Part shown: piece by piece, positions 62,801-64,000 of the stretch
Position numbering within the stretch: position 1 is the stretch's first letter
Layout: every line of letters begins with the position of its first letter
DNA from: Solenopsis invicta
Taxonomy: Eukaryota > Arthropoda > Insecta > Hymenoptera > Formicidae
Reading direction: 5' to 3'
Assembly: GCF_016802725.1 (NCBI RefSeq)
Contig: NC_052678.1
Location: 3,264,501-3,328,500 of the forward strand
Length of the DNA stretch: 64,000 nt
Notes under the pieces: model-generated
Told to the model about the DNA's origin: nothing
Seen by the model: only the letters and a program-made list of their open reading frames with translations
Databases searched by the model: none
Translations under genes and position numbers: made by a program

Positions 62801-63127
62801 TCGCTGGGCGAGAGAAAGAGAAACGCCCGGACGAGAACAAACAGTATTAATATAATCGCTCTATCTTTGATTAGTGGATGTTCTTACCTGCTTTGCTAAC
62901 GTTATGATGTTTGCAGCGCTCATGGTGTTCGTTTGGATGGCGGTTTTCAATGTCATGTCGAACCTGACATTAGCGGCCATATGAAAGATGACGGAAACGT
63001 TATTTGTGAGGCGATCCTTATCCGCGGCGGATAAAGCGAGTTCTTCGACGATTGTATCACCATGTATAACTATCAGTTTCTTCAGTCGTTCCGGGTACTG
63101 TTCTCTAAGAATCCTAAATGGCTCTTG
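53550..63127 (-). CDS. Fatty acyl-CoA reductase, five 3' exons (5' end outside window)
   Basis: Spliced gene on exons 62,888-63,127, 59,521-59,785, 55,331-55,633, 55,049-55,256 and 53,550-53,826: 1,293 nt, 430 residues plus a TAG stop. Family enzymes reduce fatty acyl-CoA to fatty alcohol with NADPH at endoplasmic reticulum or peroxisome membranes, feeding waxes, hydrocarbons or pheromones in insects. Visible marks: HGD (22-24) and a VIFHMAANVRFD strand (46-57) of the Rossmann domain; HMST (89-92); YxxxK active site Tyr143/Lys147 in TYAYSKALSE; RPSIV (165-169); EPVPGWVDN (175-183). A FAR_C domain with a hydrophobic segment (about 284-307), a W-x-x-Y...VLGTRQYVLKDDPST stretch (367-389) and a C-terminal hydrophobic anchor (about 406-420) follow. 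Insect enzymes usually have about 500-540 residues, so roughly 90-110 N-terminal residues with the TGxxGxxG cofactor loop are missing, beyond 64,000. Intron phases 0, 1, 1 and 2 all close correctly and no stop interrupts, so it looks functional. Substrate and chain length cannot be told. Confidence 0.93.
53897..55020. mobile_element. TIR-bounded non-autonomous element filling intron 4
   Basis: TACATTGAGAAAAAAAA at 53,897 faces TTTTTTTTCTCAGTATA ending at 55,020. Inverted similarity continues inward for about 100 bp with gaps (AATCTTTCAA on the left against the inverse of TTGAAAGATT on the right). The interior (about 1.1 kb) has no transposase. It also holds a TTTAGGTGTCCCGATC / GGGACATCC motif near 54,550, which resembles the ends of a dispersed arthropod repeat. 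The element ends 28 bp from the splice donor at 55,048. Confidence 0.5.
55049..55256 (-). CDS. Fatty acyl-CoA reductase, fourth visible exon
   Basis: The acceptor is TGTTTTAG before 55,256 and the donor is CA|GTAAGA at 55,048-55,047. The exon is 208 nt, phase 1 in and phase 2 out. It encodes QPLWYPSGRMTSSK, a hydrophobic helix (WLALLFFHIIPAYLFDILL) and the FTMKEWIF motif typical of the FAR_C domain. Reading on without splicing reaches a stop immediately after the donor. Confidence 0.92.
55331..55633 (-). CDS. Fatty acyl-CoA reductase, third visible exon
   Basis: The acceptor is ATTTTAG before 55,633 and the donor is C|GTAAGG at 55,330-55,329. The exon is 303 nt, phase 1 in and phase 1 out. 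It completes V169 and continues APSYKEPVPGWVDN, GTGKGMIRS and FSWGSIYVIMKKY. It links the catalytic domain to the C-terminal domain. The next intron is only 74 bp. Confidence 0.92.
55905..56020. repeat. Degenerate CTCGT/TCTCG simple repeat
   Basis: Recurrent TCTCGTCTCG-type units, interrupted, in intron 2. Lower regularity than a young microsatellite. Confidence 0.55.
56134..56770. repeat. Facing pair of CCGCCATNTTGG blocks
   Basis: GTCCGCCATATTGGTTTT at 56,133-56,150 and the oppositely oriented AAACCAACATGGCGGCC at 56,754-56,770 are imperfect inverted copies. Weak similarity extends into the intervening TGTGTRWGTGACA-like stretch. The interval between is AT-rich and non-coding. The core matches the YY1/Pleiohomeotic consensus GCCATNTT, but function is unproven. 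Confidence 0.4.
57145..57250. mobile_element. 106-bp MITE with 16-bp perfect TIRs
   Basis: CATCCCATACAGCACA at 57,145-57,160 is inverted exactly as TGTGCTGTATGGGATG at 57,235-57,250. The interior is made of short direct repeats of TGCAACATT/GTAACATT. It sits in intron 2 of the reductase gene. Confidence 0.85.
57360..57640. repeat. Degenerate direct repeats with CATTTGAATNNGTAATTA units
   Basis: Blocks with ATTTGAATCCGTAATTA, GGCTATTTGCTTT and CATATTCAATGTACAATGCA recur about three times. A further piece lies at 58,330-58,440; the 21-bp stretch starting AATGCAATGAATTATATTTA is exact at both about 57,609 and 58,361. The DNA between (57,640-58,330) may therefore be an insertion. Confidence 0.55.
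58160..58246 (+). pseudogene. 5S-rRNA-derived sequence (SINE3-like head or pseudogene)
   Basis: GCGATCACGGAGGTCAAGCA and then ACTTGGATGGGTGACCGCTT align in order and spacing with the central and 3' parts of eukaryotic 5S rRNA, including the A box, the intermediate element and the C box of its internal RNA polymerase III promoter. The final helix I (GGGAACACC onward) is absent and unrelated A-rich sequence follows. It is not a functional 5S gene; either a truncated pseudogene or the head of a 5S-derived SINE. Confidence 0.7.
58498..58870. mobile_element. Foldback element with minisatellite arms (GATTGGAAACCGCAC units)
   Basis: The left arm (58,498-58,640) has about nine 14-15-bp units such as GATTGGAAACCGCAC. 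The right arm (58,753-58,870) has about seven in reverse orientation (GTGCGGTTTCCAATC). The outermost sequences TTGCTGTAC are on both sides in inverse, and the innermost GAAAACCTAACC faces GGTTAGGTTTCC. A GC-richer loop of about 110 bp lies between. The overlapping reading frames here simply translate the repeats. Confidence 0.75.
58871..59400. other. AT-rich intronic sequence, nothing recognised
   Basis: Long A/T-rich part of intron 2 with no gene, RNA or terminal repeat that I can support. Confidence 0.5.
59521..59785 (-). CDS. Fatty acyl-CoA reductase, second visible exon (active site)
   Basis: The acceptor is ATTTCAG before 59,785 and the donor is ATAG|GTAAGG at 59,520-59,519. The exon is 265 nt, phase 0 in and phase 1 out. 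It encodes MPLLESFIHMSTSF onward, the catalytic YAYSK, and ends in RPSI plus one base of a valine codon. The ATG at its start is an internal methionine joined to the preceding LAKQ. Confidence 0.93.
59979..60147. repeat. Imperfect inverted repeat, ~75-bp arms
   Basis: The left arm AAAGGTAGG...CTCACTTGT...ATCACGATCAGTCAAGTG faces the right arm CACTTGGCTGATCATGGT...ACACAAGTG...CCACCTT. Arms are about 75% alike by eye with a short GC-rich centre (GGGGCGCCG). The whole would fold as one long stem; a foldback transposon relic is likelier than a microRNA precursor because of the arm length. Confidence 0.65.
60210..60451. mobile_element. ~240-bp foldback MITE
   Basis: AGGGGTGATA at the left end faces TTTCACCCT at the right. 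Pairing continues through nearly the whole length, for example ATGTTCTGAATGAAAGTTGA against TCAACTTTTATTCAGAACAT, with the centre at about 60,325. Non-coding; intron 1 of the reductase gene. Confidence 0.8.
60651..60800. repeat. Palindrome flanked by direct repeats
   Basis: TTGTTATGTTTTGACTTTAC (60,704-60,723) faces GTAAAGTCAAAATATAACAA (60,727-60,746). On both sides lie direct copies of ATAAAGAGCTGTA...ATAATAAAATTGTAA (about 60,652 and 60,757). The arrangement could be a duplication made during insertion of a very small foldback. Confidence 0.65.
61146..61953 (-). pseudogene. Penelope-like element fragment: reverse transcriptase end plus GIY-YIG endonuclease
   Basis: On the minus strand 61,953-61,621 encodes YLNDIILTASEY, an RLQFTMGIE stretch, FLDVLVI and DQYRKPTFSGRYLNF, the conserved tail of Penelope-type reverse transcriptases. 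A TAA at about 61,618-61,620 interrupts; in-frame similarity goes on as FHQKNFTLMINILLDNNYP. A later shift leads to 61,487-61,146 with VYKINCRNCESSYVGQTKRQ and TRVTEHKSDI, the GIY-YIG domain specific to these elements. The YLND at the catalytic position has Asn in place of the first Asp of YVDD. The element is 5'-truncated and inactive, sits in intron 1 and has the same orientation as the host gene. Confidence 0.85.
61965..61997 (+). other. Hammerhead-like motif beside the Penelope fragment
   Basis: The plus strand has CTGAAGA (fits CUGANGA), a short GAC...GTC stem, then CGAAACG. Its orientation is opposite to the Penelope coding strand, as would happen with an inverted terminal repeat. Stem III and the cleavage site were not resolved. 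Confidence 0.4.
62415..62843 (+). mobile_element. Solo LTR, 429 bp, 5-bp target-site duplication
   Basis: The segment starts TGTTTAG and ends CAAACA (inverted TGTTT/AAACA ends) between two copies of GTATT (62,410-62,414 and 62,844-62,848). An AATAAA at 62,647-62,652 suggests plus orientation, antisense to the host gene. It is GC-richer than its surroundings and has no internal genes. A 5-bp duplication fits Gypsy- or Copia-type integration. The insertion lies in intron 1, ending 44 bp from the splice donor at 62,887. Open frames at 62,324-62,672 are accidental. Confidence 0.85.
62888..63127 (-). CDS. Fatty acyl-CoA reductase, first visible exon
   Basis: The acceptor is TTTGCAG just before 63,127 and the donor is CAG|GTAAGA at 62,887-62,886. 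The exon is 240 nt, 80 codons, phase 0 at both ends. It starts QEPFRILREQYPERL and ends ITLAKQ, covering the middle of the NAD(P)-binding domain. An apparent start codon just before the exon is the intron's TTGCAG and should not be used. No further exon was found between 63,128 and 64,000. Confidence 0.92.
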
Positions 63128-64000
63128 CTGCAAACACAGTTTCCATTAGTGAATGAACCTTTCTCAACCGCTCGAGATACATAATTCATACATAATTCAT
63201 ACAACTTATACATAATTCATAATTGAGCTAGAGTCAACGTGATCAGTGTAGACCAGTAGATGATGGGTCATTCATAACATCCAATCGAATTGAAGTAACG
63301 CTTCGTCTCTTTTAATTTACGATTAAATATGACGTCGGTTATCGACCTGACATTTGACAAACTATAAAAGTGCCACTCTTCTAATTTCTTTTCTAAGGCA
63401 AGTATTAGAATGAAATTTGAATGAGATGTAAGTAGCATTTATCGATTTTGCACGCGGGCTTGCATAAATCAAGAATAGACGAGAATTCTTACCAAGTTCT
63501 TTTTTTTACACTTTGATGACGGTTATTCGAAAGATTCAAAGATGATGAAGTGAATTGAAAATATCTGATGGCCCGAACAATGTGGAGGTGATTTGCAAAT
63601 TTCATATCGGTTTACCAGTCACATAATTTGCTGTTTATTTATATAAAATTATGAAGATAATTAACTAAACGACGGTATGACTTTATCTTATTTTCATCTA
63701 TAGCTTCTCAGAATAATATTTCCCTAATAATTTTATCTACTATTCTCAGAATGATATTTTTGGAATATTATTTTAATTTTTAATAATATTCATGTAACGT
63801 TTTAAGAATATTGTAGCGCTTATAGAAGTATTATTTCATATTTGTTGTTATTAACAATAATTTAGATATTTTATAAAAAGATGACTTTACTCCTTTTATC
63901 ACAACATTTAAAATCTCTTCTTTATAGATGGAACAGTATTTTTATATTTATTTTGATTAGTAATATTGCTATTCAACACTATTATATTTGAATGTTCAGG
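63128..64000. other. Intron upstream of first visible reductase exon
   Basis: Sequence is AT-rich and I find no exon for the missing N-terminal domain on the minus strand. A GAACTTG|GTAAGAATT donor-like site occurs near 63,490, but the preceding sequence does not encode a recognisable FAR segment. The 5' exons are presumably outside the window. Confidence 0.55.

Noticed and set aside
63480..63500. Donor-like GTAAGAATT on the minus strand as the end of another reductase exon
   Set aside because: The preceding sequence does not encode the expected conserved block and contains poly-A runs.

Overview
The window is eukaryotic and looks like an insect, because it holds a spliced insect-type fatty acyl-CoA reductase gene with GT/AG introns, arthropod-style transposon relics (jockey-like, Penelope-like, Ty3/Gypsy-like, many short foldback elements) and a very AT-rich background. 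A hymenopteran such as an ant would fit, but that is inference only. No prokaryotic genes, operons or CRISPR arrays are present.

Layout. (1) Positions 1-42,004 are one uninterrupted head-to-tail satellite array of about 300 monomers of roughly 137-142 bp, open at the left edge of the window. Most of it (1-36,642) has hierarchical higher-order structure. Three monomer types (A, B, C; 139+142+138 bp) form a trimer of about 419 bp. Seven trimers form a 2,935-bp higher-order repeat (HOR-A, 21 monomers). A second unit of 3,076 bp (HOR-B, 22 monomers) is interleaved with it, and multi-kb blocks are copied within the array. From 36,643 to 42,004 the satellite changes to a more uniform edge family with its own 550-bp tetramer. 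(2) The satellite stops abruptly at a GATGGC-type hexanucleotide array (42,005-42,500). A scrap of Gypsy-type integrase, a 112-bp MITE and an oppositely oriented array of the same motif follow. (3) Positions 43,290-53,500 are gene-poor AT-rich DNA with a jockey-like 3' fragment, a solo LTR with target-site duplication, several palindromic elements and a polypyrimidine tandem repeat. (4) Positions 53,550-63,127 carry five exons of a fatty acyl-CoA reductase on the minus strand. All splice phases are compatible and there are no breaks; the N-terminal exon(s) lie beyond the right edge. Its introns are packed with relics: a TIR element, MITEs, a foldback element with minisatellite arms, a 5S-rRNA-derived fragment, a Penelope-like fragment and a second solo LTR.

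Taken together this looks like the border between a centromeric or pericentromeric satellite domain and the chromosome arm, with a normal-looking metabolic gene about 11.5 kb from the satellite edge. The satellite reading frames of 60-108 codons are by-products of the repeat and are not annotated as genes. The multi-level organisation of the satellite is the most striking feature.
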